Source: Agriotes lineatus (Eukaryota; Arthropoda; Insecta; Coleoptera; Elateridae). From it: a DNA stretch of 64,000 nucleotides. Each line of letters starts with the position of its first letter. Within the stretch, counting starts at the first letter, position 1. The stretch is taken from the NCBI GenBank assembly GCA_940337035.1, contig OW679203.1, forward strand, positions 24,685,495-24,749,494, in the 5' to 3' direction. Shown here piece after piece: positions 1 through 9,850 of this stretch. The notes beneath the pieces are model-generated. The model did not search any database. It saw nothing but the letters and a program-made list of their open reading frames with translations, and was not told the origin of the DNA. Position numbers and translations under genes: made by a program.

Positions 1-639
1 ATCTTCGGTGACCCATTCTTTTCTGACGTTGCCGTTACGTTGCCTATTTCTGTCAAGGTTTTGCCACGTGTTTGTATCAGTGTTTTTATTTCATTTATTC
101 TTAGCAATTTTATAGTTTTATGAGATTCTGCCCTCTCTTCAGTGCCGTGTGTTAGAATGAGACTAACACAAGTTTTATAATGTAATAGCTATTTACTTCT
201 TCATATGATATTAAAGAAATAATTGTAGAGTAAAAATTGGGATTGATACCGTATATAGAATAAATAGGTAAAGTACAATACAAATTTAGTAACATAATTA
301 ACATAACATAGCAATTACTTGAAGTTAATAAAAAAACAATATAAATCGTAATAATAAGGGCCTAAAAATCAGTTTGCTCTGCTTTAAAAAAATGGAGAAA
401 TATAAAGAAGGGGTGGTTGTTAGAATAAAATTTGGGTGAGAAAAGACGCAGCAGAAATAAGTAAGAATACAGTGTTAGCATATGAACTTTTTATATGGAT
501 AAAGAATGACAATCAAATATAGACTAAAATTTAGATGTTAAAATCATAGGCTAATTGTTAAAATTTAAAATAACGTAAATATTTAGTTTAAAATTGTAAC
601 CATATAATTTGTAAAATCAAGCTAGGGAATAGAGGTATA
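1..639. other. AT-rich non-coding stretch
   Basis: No ORF, splice signal or repeat that I recognise is visible. The composition is strongly AT-rich. It may include the outer 5' part of the Penelope-like element that follows, but I could not fix that boundary. Confidence 0.5.
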
Positions 640-1384
640 GAAAAATAATAAACAATCATTTCCTTCTAAAAGGAAAATAGACATTTACAAATGTATTAAA
701 AAAATGAAAAATTTATCAATCAGGATGGATTGAATAAGTTACAGATATAATATCACTTTGAAGTAAAATAATGTGTTGTTATTGACGTATACCAAGAATT
801 AAAATGTTGACATCAAACAATTTAAGATATATGGAGGATGCTGCTGGTTGGGATTAGGAAAGTGACTGTAGTGGAGATCTGCATGATTGCTGTGGTCTTG
901 GGTCGAAATATACAAGAACTGCAGTACCAGAGAGCTAGTTAATAAGGTTAGACAAGCTTTCACAGCCGTTGTCCATAATGGTAGGTTATTCCGGGCTCTG
1001 AAGGAAATCCGCAACAATCCGGACATTGTAATTTTACGTGCTGACAACTACCGGACTACCGGGTACCTCGTCAACATACTACAACCATACTTAGGCAGAA
1101 CATAATCCTACGAAGAATTCTGAGCATTTCTTAGAAATAAGTAACGAACCAGGATATGTTGGTCAGTTTCGATGTGGAATCGCTGTTGACCAACGTACCA
1201 GTAAATGATTCGGTAAATCTTATACAGCAATGCTTCGTTCCTTAAGGGCTCCGAAAAGATGTCCCTGAGTTAGTGAGGATGTGCCGCACGATGATCTACA
1301 TTCTTTGGAAAGAAACATACTACGAGCAAAATAAAGGATCCGCTATGGGATCCCCCTTATCTCCAGTAATTTCTTAAATATTTA

Positions 1385-1945
1385 TAAACGGGGCTACGCG
1401 CGCTATTGCTCGGTCTATCATATGCACTTGACTACAATTTTTAGACCTTTACGTTGGGCCATTCTATTCTGTTACACACCCCGCCCCTGCCCTCCACTTG
1501 ACCAAAGAAAGGGACCCTCGGGGCTCCACCCCTCTCCAACGGGGCCCTCGGAGATCCGCCCCTCTCAAGGGGACCCTTGAGGCCCCGCCCCTCTCCAAGG
1601 GGCCTTCGGGGATCCGCGCCTCCCCAAGGGGGCCTGCGGGGATCCGCCCCTTCCCAAGGGGCCCTCGCGGATTCGCCCCTCTCTAAGGGGGCCGTCGGGG
1701 ATTCGCCCCTCTCCAAGGGGGCTCTCGAGGATCCGCTCCTCTCCAAGGGGGAATTCGGGGCTACGCCCTTCTCCAACGGGGTCTTCGGGGCTACGCCCCT
1801 CTCCAAGGAGCCCTCGGGGCTCCGCCCCGGTCGCGAAATCGAGGGGATGGCGAAATGCATGCAAACGCAAATGGGGGACATGGCGTCTGCAATTGTCGTG
1901 ACGGACACACACATTTGGATCGTTCTCCTTTATTTATGTGATATG
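1385..1945. other. Foreign insert inside the Penelope RT frame
   Basis: The Penelope reading frame stops being recognisable after the AMGSPLSPV/IFI block and resumes with the typical ME-FEE-A segment at about 1945. The roughly 560 bp between is unrelated. It has unusually high GC, contains the 30-bp minisatellite, and ends with a stretch (1830-1930) I do not recognise. No target-site duplication was evident to me. Confidence 0.6.
1500..1828. repeat. GC-rich 30-bp minisatellite, about 11 copies
   Basis: About eleven head-to-tail units of 30 bp follow the pattern AAGGGGGCC-TCGGGGATCC then GCCCCTCTCC, with point changes between copies. Because 30 is a multiple of three, decapeptide-repeat ORFs appear in several frames on both strands (for example 1577-2035 + and 1441-1914 -). 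These follow from the repeat and are not evidence of a protein. GC content is far above the surrounding DNA. Confidence 0.9.
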
Positions 1946-3010
1946 ATGGAAGCATTTGAAGAGGAAGCTATTCAGTCTAGCTATCTCAAACCTAATTTCT
2001 GGTTCCGCTACGTCGACGACACCTTTGTTATATAGCCTCATGGAAAATCAGCTCTTGAAGTTGTCTTGGCACACCTAAACAACCACCATGCCAAAATAAG
2101 ATTCACTATGAAAATGGCAGAACATGGACGCCTCCCTTTCCTGGACGTGTTAGTGAAACGAACCGTTAACAACAGATTAAACCAGATGGTATATCGTAAG
2201 AAGATTCGCACCGACCGTTATCTGCCTACTCTTATCATCATCCCCAAGAACAGAGATCATGGACCAAGACTCTTATTAATTGAGCCAACGCTATTTGTGA
2301 CGACGGCAGTAAACCACAAGAACTAAGACACGTAGAATGGCTACAGTCGACGAGACATCAAGAAAGCATGCCAAAACACCATAAAACTAAAAGAACCCAA
2401 AACTAAACCTATGAATTACGCCCGCCTTCCCTTCATCGCCGGAGTAACGGATAGAATAAGAAAGGTCTTGGATAAGAAAAACATCGGGGTCCACTATGGT
2501 ACAATGAGAATGGTCGAACACTTGATCCTTTCCAACAAAGATTCCTTGCCCAGGCTACAGATAGAAGGAGTTTACCAGCTCCAGTATACCTGTGGCAAAT
2601 CTTACATCGGACAAACGGAAGAAAAGAAGTATTCTATGTAGAATAAAAAACACCAGAGCCACACAAGACTTGGAAACACAAAAATCAGCCAATGCAGAAC
2701 ACTTATTAGGATCAGGGGACCACAGAATACATTACGAATCCGCGAACATACCAGCTAGGACTAAAAACTGCTACCCCCGTGTTATTCGGGAATTCTTAGA
2801 GATTCGAACAACTTTTATCGGAAAGACGGTTACCGCTCCAGTAACAAGTGGTAGGTAAGTAACATACAAAATCTACATGAGCAGCCAACCATAACGACTG
2901 TTCGGTATATAATCAGGAATATGAGACACCAACATCAGTCTTTAGAAAACTTCTGAAGACGCTGACAGCATGAGCAGCCAAATGTCAAATTTAAATCGAC
3001 GACCACGGCA

Positions 3011-3517
3011 TAACCCGGAAGAACCTACTATTACTGCTCGACTGGAATGGTGTTTCGAAAATTGAAGCGAAAAGTAAATGAAAGGAAATATTTATTGTAA
3101 ATACAGTAAAACATTTAATGCCTGACCAATAATTACCCGGAGAGAGCTGAGTGGTGATATTCGTAAAAGCAGTTGAGTATAAGGTTTGGATGGGCTGTCA
3201 GCGTACGTTTTAGATATAAAGAATCTTATAACCGATATCAAGTTTGAATGTAAAAAGTACTTTTAAGATCAGAAAAATAATGAATTAATGTCTCAACTTG
3301 AGCAAGGAGTTTCGTATTTAGAGAAATTAGTAACTGAGTTAATTTCGAGATTTCATTAACCATACGTTTTTACTACACCGGGTTAAATGATAAATATGAT
3401 AGAATATAAAACCACATATATCTTGAGTTATGTTAGTCTGACAAAGAAAGGAATAATTTTTTATGGAAGTACAGTTAAAAGAAACTTTGATAACAAACAA
3501 GTATTATATAATAGTAA
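3011..3517. other. Non-coding stretch
   Basis: AT-rich sequence with no credible ORF and no repeat that I could pair elsewhere in the window. Confidence 0.4.
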
Positions 3518-4062
3518 TTTACGATAAAAGTGCGTAAAGCTACTCTTTAGGCACGAGTGGGGTAGAGTTAAAAATCGAGTGAGCGAGTGTTTTAAGCCCC
3601 GCGAGTGACTAAAGATGCTTTACGCATGTGTATCGTACAATATTTTATCTACGATAGAATCTAGAAAAGACGGTAAATATAAAAATAAAATAAATGTAAA
3701 TTAGGATTACCAGCAACCGGTCTTAATTTTGCGTGTTTTAAAAATTTTAAAACACGTTGGTACTGACAACGTGCCTAATGAAATCTTTTAAACACGTTAC
3801 TACTGGCGACGTAAACTAATGAAAACATATTATTAAATAGTCGTTTTACAAACTTAAAACTGCCAACTAAAAGGCAATTTTACACACTATCGTAGATAAT
3901 AGTATATTACACAACGAGAGCTGTAGGAAGCATATTACACGCGAGTTGGAAAAGTTACGCACAAGCCGCGTAGCGGCGCGTGTGTAATTCCACGAGCGTG
4001 TAATTGCTCTATAGCTCGAGTTGCGTACTATACTTTTTCTACGATCACACTCATTTCGTTAA
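3518..4062. repeat. Palindromic foldback-type element
   Basis: The left part (3530-3635) forms a hairpin: TGCGTAAAGC, TCTTTAG and CACGAG are mirrored by CGAGTGACTAAAG and GCTTTACGCA. It is followed by CAATATTTTATCTACGATAG. The right part (3886-4060) opens with CTATCGTAGATAATAG and contains a second set of ACGAG/CTCG palindromes. The middle has a third short perfect hairpin (GTTTTAAAAATTTTAAAAC, about 3733-3751). No ORF is present. The CAATATTTTATCT motif recurs in the arms at 32113-33002, suggesting a related family. Ends are approximate. Confidence 0.6.
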
Positions 4063-4289
4063 ACGAAAAAGAAATATTTTATTAACTGTCAAATCATCTG
4101 TCACACCATCTTAAAAATTAGGCGGCTGCAGTCACATCCCTACACCGCTTCGTACAAACAACAGAAGCTAACTGTAACGTAATAAAAAAAATTACGTGTT
4201 AGTCATTACGTAACACTGTTTGTAACAACGAATTTACTAATCAAGTAAACAGTGCTTAATGAGCAATTTACTAATAAAGGAGTAGAAAA

Positions 4290-4890
4290 AGGTTATTTAT
4301 TTCAAACATCCACAAATCAGCATAACATTGCATAAGGAATTGCCTGTAGTCCATGTATTTCTTTCTTGATTTCAGATTCAGTATGTTTAGCATGTTTTAT
4401 CTCTTCGTTATAGTAGTTCAATCTTCGATTTATAATATTTATTTCCAGCTGTAATTCTTTTTTTCCAAATGCAATTTATTAAATTTCTCGTTCGGAACCT
4501 CTATCAAATCTTCTTTCAGTTCTTTTATATTTTAATTCTTGCAAACCTTTTCTGGCTTGATTTTTTTATTTCACTCTTCCAGATTTTTTTCTAACTTTGA
4601 TTTTATTTCTTGCACATTCTGTATTGTTTCCTCTACCTTTGCATTCAATTCTTCTTTTATCTCGTCCTTTCATTCTTAGTTTAATTTTACGTTTAATTAT
4701 TACTCATTTTGTTTGATCTTCTCGTTTGACTCTTGTATATTTTGTTTGGTTTATTTTTAACCCTTGTCTATTTTGACGCCTAATTCTAGAATTTTTAATT
4801 TAATTCTTGCATAGTTTTTTAGCCTTTGTCCCTGATTCTTGCAATTTTTTAATTATCAAATTAAGATTTTAATTGCTGGGTCTAAATTTT
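4290..4890 (-). pseudogene. Degenerate coiled-coil coding remnant
   Basis: The minus strand is rich in Lys, Glu, Asn and Gln codons in short open stretches separated by stops. These include a heptad-like stretch of hydrophobic residues alternating with charged ones near 4310-4520. Gag-like proteins of insect retroelements have long helical regions of this kind, so a retroelement origin is possible, but no conserved domain is readable. It could also be low-complexity DNA. Confidence 0.25.
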
Positions 4891-5153
4891 ATTTATTCAG
4901 CACCTCCTAGTTATAAAACTAATACAAGATCGATATTAGACCTCTAAAGTAGCCCATAATCCACTAGTGAGATAAAAACCAGGTCACTCCCTACTGTTTT
5001 GTTGATAGCACTGTCAAGCTATGTTAAATTTGAGATTTGCAGGTTAAGTCTTGCGTCAGTCTGTGTCAAATAACAAACAAAACCTAACCTACCAACCTCG
5101 AACTTGATATATACTGAGAATACACTTCAATACTGCCAAACGTATAACATGAA

Positions 5154-5414
5154 TCACAGGCGATTATAAATGTATTTCATCGCTCGGTACTTTAATTTGT
5201 CACTATGACTTTTTACGGTTGTAAATATTACAAATAACACAATAATTCCATAAATAACTATTATTTCTGGCTTCTGAAGTTTTGGTTGATCTCTTTGTTT
5301 CATTGTTTGTTCTAATGTACCTACCTCAGCTTTCTCCATTATTTGCTTTACCTCTTCCTTGTATTCTTCTCCTTTCTTTCTTTTTCTAAGTTTTCTCTTG
5401 TCCTTATCTGCCAT
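5154..5414 (-). CDS. Small ORF, charged N-terminus plus one membrane helix
   Basis: This 86-codon intact ORF has an ATG start. Residues 1-49 are highly charged (rich in Lys, Glu and Arg). Residues 50-67 form one strongly hydrophobic segment (EIIVIYGIIVLFVIFTTV), followed by a short basic tail. The layout would suit a small membrane-anchored protein. I recognise no family. The remnant at 4290-4890 lies downstream on the same strand. It could be chance, part of a decayed retroelement, or a real small gene; transcription evidence is absent. Confidence 0.3.
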   Translation of the reverse strand: MADKDKRKLRKRKKGEEYKEEVKQIMEKAEVGTLEQTMKQRDQPKLQKPEIIVIYGIIVLFVIFTTVKSHSDKLKYRAMKYIYNRL

Positions 5415-6058
5415 ACCTTACCTTTATAGATTTATAGATGCTTAAGTATAATCAGTACATAATATAATCCTTTAAATAATACTCAAACAGCTATATTCTT
5501 TATTTCATTGATTATAATTGACTAATCATCCATTTATAATTAAATAAATTTACGTTGTGTACCTTAGTGTTATTATCTCCTACTATTATATTCCATAAGA
5601 ACAATTTACACCAACATTAACTTCCTATCATATGCATTATTTTGATTATTTATTTACTTTGACAATTATACAATCTTAAAATTCAGGTTGGCATCAATAA
5701 TCATTTTGTTGTTGGCCCGACTTTAGCATCGACTATTATTTGAATCTGCCAATTTTGCAATTTGACCCACGTTGGGCGCCAACTACTTATGCAATATTAT
5801 GCTTATTTGTGGATATTTGAAATAAATAGTCTTTGTATAACAGTTGTTTATTATCAAGATTCTTTATTTCTTTATATGTCAAATTGACTTAAACCAAGGT
5901 ATTTGTGGTCATGAACTCTATCATATGTATAAACTGATTAAACGTTTTACTTTATTTATAATAAATCCGTCCATTCTGATACTTTTCGCCCCAATCATCG
6001 AAACGAAATCTAACCTTGTTAAATAGCTCTCCTGTACTGCACGCCCTGCATATTCCAC
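5415..6058. other. AT-rich non-coding stretch
   Basis: No recognisable gene. A short open frame at 5844-6026 has neither family resemblance nor codon bias and is probably chance. Confidence 0.4.
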
Positions 6059-6059
6059 A

Positions 6060-6330
6060 ACTACATCATCACAATTATGTAGATCTCCACTACAGCCAAT
6101 TTCCTAACCCCAACCAGTAATGTCCTCCATATAGCTTGCATCCATTGATGACAACATTCCATTTTGTGGTATACGACAATAACAGCACATTTAAAGTGGC
6201 ATTATATTTGTAAATTGTCCAATCCACCTTGATTGAATAATTTATAATTGCTTTCGAGATTTCTTAAATGTCTATTTTCCTTTTGGAACAAAATATTCTT
6301 TATTGTTCTTCTATATCACTGTTGCCTAGC
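6060..6330 (-). repeat. Inverted diverged copy of Penelope 5' region
   Basis: Read on the minus strand, this matches 640-895 over most of its length. Both share AGGAAAATAGACATTT, GGTGGATTG or its variant GATGGATTG, the CGTATACCA block, TATATGGAGG, and GTAGTGGAGATCT. The two copies face each other across about 5 kb. They may be two insertions of the same family or the arms of a larger inverted arrangement. Confidence 0.65.
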
Positions 6331-8279
6331 ATCTAGCTTCGTTGCGAGACAGAGTAATCAAACGAAAGCACCTCATACCCTTCTCAGCGGCAGTGTTACG
6401 AAGTAGTGGAGCGGTTTCGACCTCACGACGGCTTCGGCCGCTGTGGAGTTGTCTTCAAAATTAATATGAAGCCGTTTTTTGTATGATTTTTCTGGTGCGT
6501 TCCATAACTGACTCAACGTCTGAAGCTTCGCTTGGTGAGTGTGTGTGTCTGTGTTATGGGCGAACCAATCTTCTCCGTTGTATTGTAGTACTGGTTGTGA
6601 AACTAACGCTTTGGAGGACATTTACGATAGAGATTTTTCGAAGTGCCAAATCTGGGCAGCTGTGTTGATTGCCCTCTTCCTAATGCTTGTCGTTGTAAAA
6701 ATTTGCACGCAAAGACTAGAGCCTTGTGAGTTCATGCTATAATGTCGTTTCGACAGCGAGCAATCTACGCTCTCCTTTAACCATCTGCAGAGAAGGTGGA
6801 GAGACAGAGGGATCTTTCGGCTGCAGGAATCAGCAACATCACCGAACATCATTCAGGTACTGTAATCTATTGCTTTTATTGCCTGTTTACTTTAGACCGT
6901 CTGTGCGACGATCTTGTGTTGTCTTTAAAATGACGTAATTTTATGCGTAGCAACATTGTTGCGTCATAACATACAAACTTTTGGTGCGGCTTGTTTACCA
7001 TTATCGTTTCAATGTAAAAAATGTAGTTTTGTGTCACACCTATCATTTTTAAGTAGATTTTGGAGTTACTAACCACCCTTCACAACTATTCATGTTAAAT
7101 ATTTGCCGGCATACTTAAATGTTAGTAGATTTGCATTCGTTTTTAACTTCTTGGACCTTTATTTATGATACTTACAAGTGTTGATGTATATGTGTTATGC
7201 TTTCTTATGTCTATTGATTGTGAGATGCCCGGCGAAGCTAACAGATTAGCAAAGGTAGGTTCCCAAGCAGCCGGACGTAACACCCGACCGTGGAAGTGAA
7301 GAGAATTTCTACGAGGCCCGGACGAAACGTTTCCTCTCCATTCTATGAATGAAACTCGTGGCGCTTAATTTCCCCCCTTATTTTGATTACAATCAACACT
7401 TAATGTGACAGCATGTCGCTCTAAATTACGTCGTGTTGATCCGAACTCGCCGTTCTCCCTGAGTAAATAACCGGACAACCATCTGTTACAGCAAGTTGTA
7501 GCGCGATTAGAGTGAACTTTTCTTTTTCTTTTCAAAGTCTAACATGTCCTGGCGACCCGTTTAGACTATCCCCTAAGTGTTTTAAGGTAGTAAAAGTGGT
7601 TTTGTGCTGTAACAACTTGTTAGACTGAAACTTGTGTTGGTAATTTTGCATTCCTTATTATTTAGCTATTAACGTTTTTCTGTTCTCCTAGGTGTATCAT
7701 GTAACTTTACACATTTTCCTAAATGTAAGAGTCTTTATATGTTTATCGTCGTCTCTGGCTTTTAGATTGCAGCTATCTTAAGGGCTTTGCTTCTATTGTA
7801 GTTAGTAGCTTCTCGTTGGAGGATTTCTTTCCTTAGTTATCAAGTTCCAGTAATGTATGTTATTACCTGCCATGTGACAGCGTCCAATATTGAACCTTAT
7901 AAAGATAGTTTTCAATCTGCCTCATCGACTAGTTTCAATCGCAGTTCACTTGTCCATGTTCAACATCACTATAAAGCACTGTGTAGCTTTCAATGTCTTT
8001 TGTATCTTTTAATTTGTTACTTGCTTAGCTTTTGCTGCATTTATTCCTTTTTTACATAATGGTTTGTTACTTTCAATTGTTTAGTGTAAGTAAAGGTAAT
8101 CAATATCTATATAAACAATAAGTAAACGAAATATTTATATACTATAGCAAACGCAACCAACGCACAACACTAAAGGTTGTAGGAGATAAGAAATTGTAGT
8201 TTCAAAGAATTTCCTTTATCTTAGTAGGGAATTTTACAGAATTCTATAGCATCTTGAAGTTAAAAAATTAAAATGTTGA
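6331..8279. other. Unassigned stretch with short open frames
   Basis: Several short overlapping frames occur at 6372-6860 on both strands. One + frame encodes a hydrophobic run (WAAVLIALFLMLVVV, near 6655-6700), and GT-AG-like signals are present, but no consistent exon set or family could be read. The 7230-7620 part is less AT-rich, with no ORF or repeat partner found. Remaining coding exons of the K2P gene could lie here on the minus strand, but I could not identify a GFG pore motif. Confidence 0.3.
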
Positions 8280-8548
8280 AGGTATTTCAATTCCCTTACT
8301 GGTGGGCGGTCTGTTATAGACACCTTGCGTGCACCCAATGACGGGAATTTACAGGATGAAAAAAGGGGCGAGAATGTAAGAAAGGCCAAGCAAGGGGGAA
8401 AAGAAGTGCAGCAGCATTCACCTCATAGAAGACTATTTGTTGACTCAAGAAAGCCACCTAAATCAGAGCAGACGGCCGAGGGAATCGGATCCACACCTAC
8501 CTAACGCTAAGTGGCGTCGGTAGCGCGATTGCGCAATGCTCAGCCTTT
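8280..8548 (-). mobile_element. tRNA-derived SINE copy (same family as 35798-36076)
   Basis: On the minus strand the tRNA-like head (about 8548-8470) is followed by GGCCGTCTGCTCTGATT, identical to the SINE at 35798-36076. Further shared blocks follow (GAGTCA, TTGGCCT/CTGGCCT, ATTCTCG, ACGCAAGGT, then GGAATTGAAA versus GGATTGAAA). SINEs are short non-coding retroposons copied by LINE machinery. This copy is considerably diverged and no target duplication was resolved. Confidence 0.65.
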
Positions 8549-8559
8549 TTTAAATTATA

Positions 8560-8835
8560 AACTGCTGCCTAGGTGAGCACATGGCCCTGCGTGCAAATTG
8601 TCGACTTCCAGGGGCCACTCTAGGTTTGATTCCCGGCGACTCTAGGTACGCTCCCCTCAACCACGGTAACACCTGTGGTAGTCGATAACCCCTAATAAAG
8701 AAACTATTCCTCGATTTCGACGGACAAGGCTAGCTACCTATTCAACTTACGAGTAAAGAGGGCTCATAGAACCACAATTTTGTGGAACTCAACAGGCCAC
8801 CCGCTTAATGTAAGAGGAAGAGGAAGAAACTACTA
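8560..8835 (+). mobile_element. Second SINE-like element, different family
   Basis: A box-B-like motif, AGGTTTGATTCCCGGCG (8622-8638), lies after a head resembling a diverged tRNA. The tail is unrelated to the neighbouring SINE and ends in a short AGGAAGAGGAAGA tract (about 8814-8827). No coding potential. Box A is weak, so the assignment is tentative. Confidence 0.4.
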
Positions 8836-9012
8836 CCTAGGAAATGTTTAGCGATTAACTTGCCACATTAGTTACATACTAGTTGCTTTAACAAATGGTT
8901 TATAACCTGATTACGATTAAATATACTTTTGTATTGAGCAAAATAAGTATGTAAGGTACAATTATCATCTACAATGTATTAACATCGGTCTTCTATAAGA
9001 AAAAAATCTTAC

Positions 9013-9183
9013 GTGTTCGTCTCCTTCTTCTTCCACCAGTTTTAAGAGAATCCATCGACATAACAGGAGAAGGCTCTCTGGGCGGCTCCAAATAATGCTG
9101 CTGCGTTCTGGGCATGGAAAAAGACCTTCTTCCCTGCGAGGGCGACGAGATTCGTCGTTGCCCATCTCTTCCTCTTCTTCCAT
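9013..9183 (-). CDS. K2P channel exon 4 (cytoplasmic loop continued)
   Basis: The minus-strand exon is preceded by the acceptor TTGTTTGTCATAG and followed by the donor GTAAGA. It is 171 nt long: two bases complete the previous codon, 56 full codons follow, and one base is left over. Its phase therefore fits the end of the exon at 13859-14124 exactly. The product is basic and Ser/Pro/Arg-rich (GRRGRDGQRRISSPS, then SMPRTQQHYLEPP, ending GGRRRRRT). Such RRxS segments are common phosphorylation-type sequence in long K2P loops. The assignment to this gene rests on phase, strand and composition rather than on a conserved domain. The following exon should carry the third membrane helix and was not found. 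Confidence 0.6.
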
Positions 9184-9299
9184 CTATGACAAACAAGTTA
9201 TGCTCAAAACATAAATGCTAGAATGATTAGTGCTGTAATTATCTCTATTAAAAATATTTGAATCTTTCCCCATAATTTGGCTTTCTATGTGACACCTAC

Positions 9300-9560
9300 A
9301 CACTTACTTCGATATACGTATATCTTGACCAACAAGATACTCAAGAGGATCGTTTCCAAAAATGGCAGTTTTATTATTCATGCAGATACTCCTCTTATCA
9401 TCATATACAATACAATTTACTCCATCGATGTATGGAAATAAGACAGGATGACTTGGATAGCACGGAAAACAATAATAACGCAACAATCATGTCAGGTAGT
9501 TAACTGTCGTTAATTGAAAGAAGTATTCCTCAAAATTATATTGACTATTCAATTCACCTG
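9300..9560 (+). repeat. Outlying diverged copy of the 174-bp repeat
   Basis: The blocks CTCCATCGATGTATGGAAAT, ACGCAACAATCATG and AAGAAGTATTCCTCAA match the array that begins at about 9840. It lies in the intron between K2P exons 3 and 4. The minus-strand frame 9304-9486 is a by-product. Confidence 0.7.
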
Positions 9561-9794
9561 TCATCTGTCAAAAAGTAACCAATGAAAAAATACAGAATTC
9601 AGACCTTTCTTGACCAATCAAAAAAATATCTTCCTAGAAGGTATTCAAGTGACTATTTTTAACAAATGCGATTTTTATTAGAAAAAGTCAATATTAGTGT
9701 TCTGTTACTATAGAAGTTGCTAAATTTACTAAAAACTAATTTTAAAAAGTAGTTTGGTTCATTAAATAGTCCCTCGAATACCATTCTTATTCAT

Positions 9795-9850
9795 GCCATG
9801 TCCATTGCGCTTGGGATTAGGAATCGTACCAAAGCGCAATGGACATTCGT
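9795..9850. repeat. Hairpin at the left edge of the satellite array
   Basis: TGTCCATTGCGCTT is followed after about 20 bases by AAAGCGCAATGGACA, giving arms of about 14 bp with one mismatch, directly before the first regular repeat unit. It may mark a rearrangement point. Confidence 0.65.

Larger units (their letters stand above)
640..3010 (+). mobile_element. Decayed Penelope-like retroelement (RT + GIY-YIG)
   Basis: Penelope-like elements copy RNA with a telomerase-related reverse transcriptase and cut DNA with a GIY-YIG nuclease. In broken + frames I read, in family order: NNPDIVILRAD near 1012-1047, SFDVESLLTNVPV near 1166-1204, AMGSPLSPV near 1342-1370, the catalytic block FRYVDDTFVI near 2003-2032, LPFLDVLVKR near 2132-2160, and the GIY-YIG block GVYQLQYTCGKSYIG near 2568-2612. 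The C-terminal HLLGSGDHRIHYE block follows. Stops and frame changes make it non-functional. A GC-rich insert splits the RT. The 5' part (about 640-895) recurs inverted at 6060-6330, and the 3' end recurs at 18780-19026. Domain order makes the family call secure; the ends are approximate. Confidence 0.85.

Noticed and set aside
1441..2035. Long repetitive Pro/Gly/Arg-rich ORFs on both strands
   Set aside because: They follow from a 30-bp repeat whose length is divisible by three; open in several frames, no start context or family.
6483..6938. Short + frames with a hydrophobic run and GT/AG signals, considered as exons
   Set aside because: No combination gave consistent phases or a recognisable product, and equally plausible frames exist on the minus strand.
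9304..9486. Possible alternative K2P exon on the minus strand (acceptor-like CTATCCAAG, donor GTAAGT)
   Set aside because: Its phases (2 and 2) do not fit the phase-1 junction between the exons at 13859 and 9183, and the sequence matches the 174-bp satellite unit.
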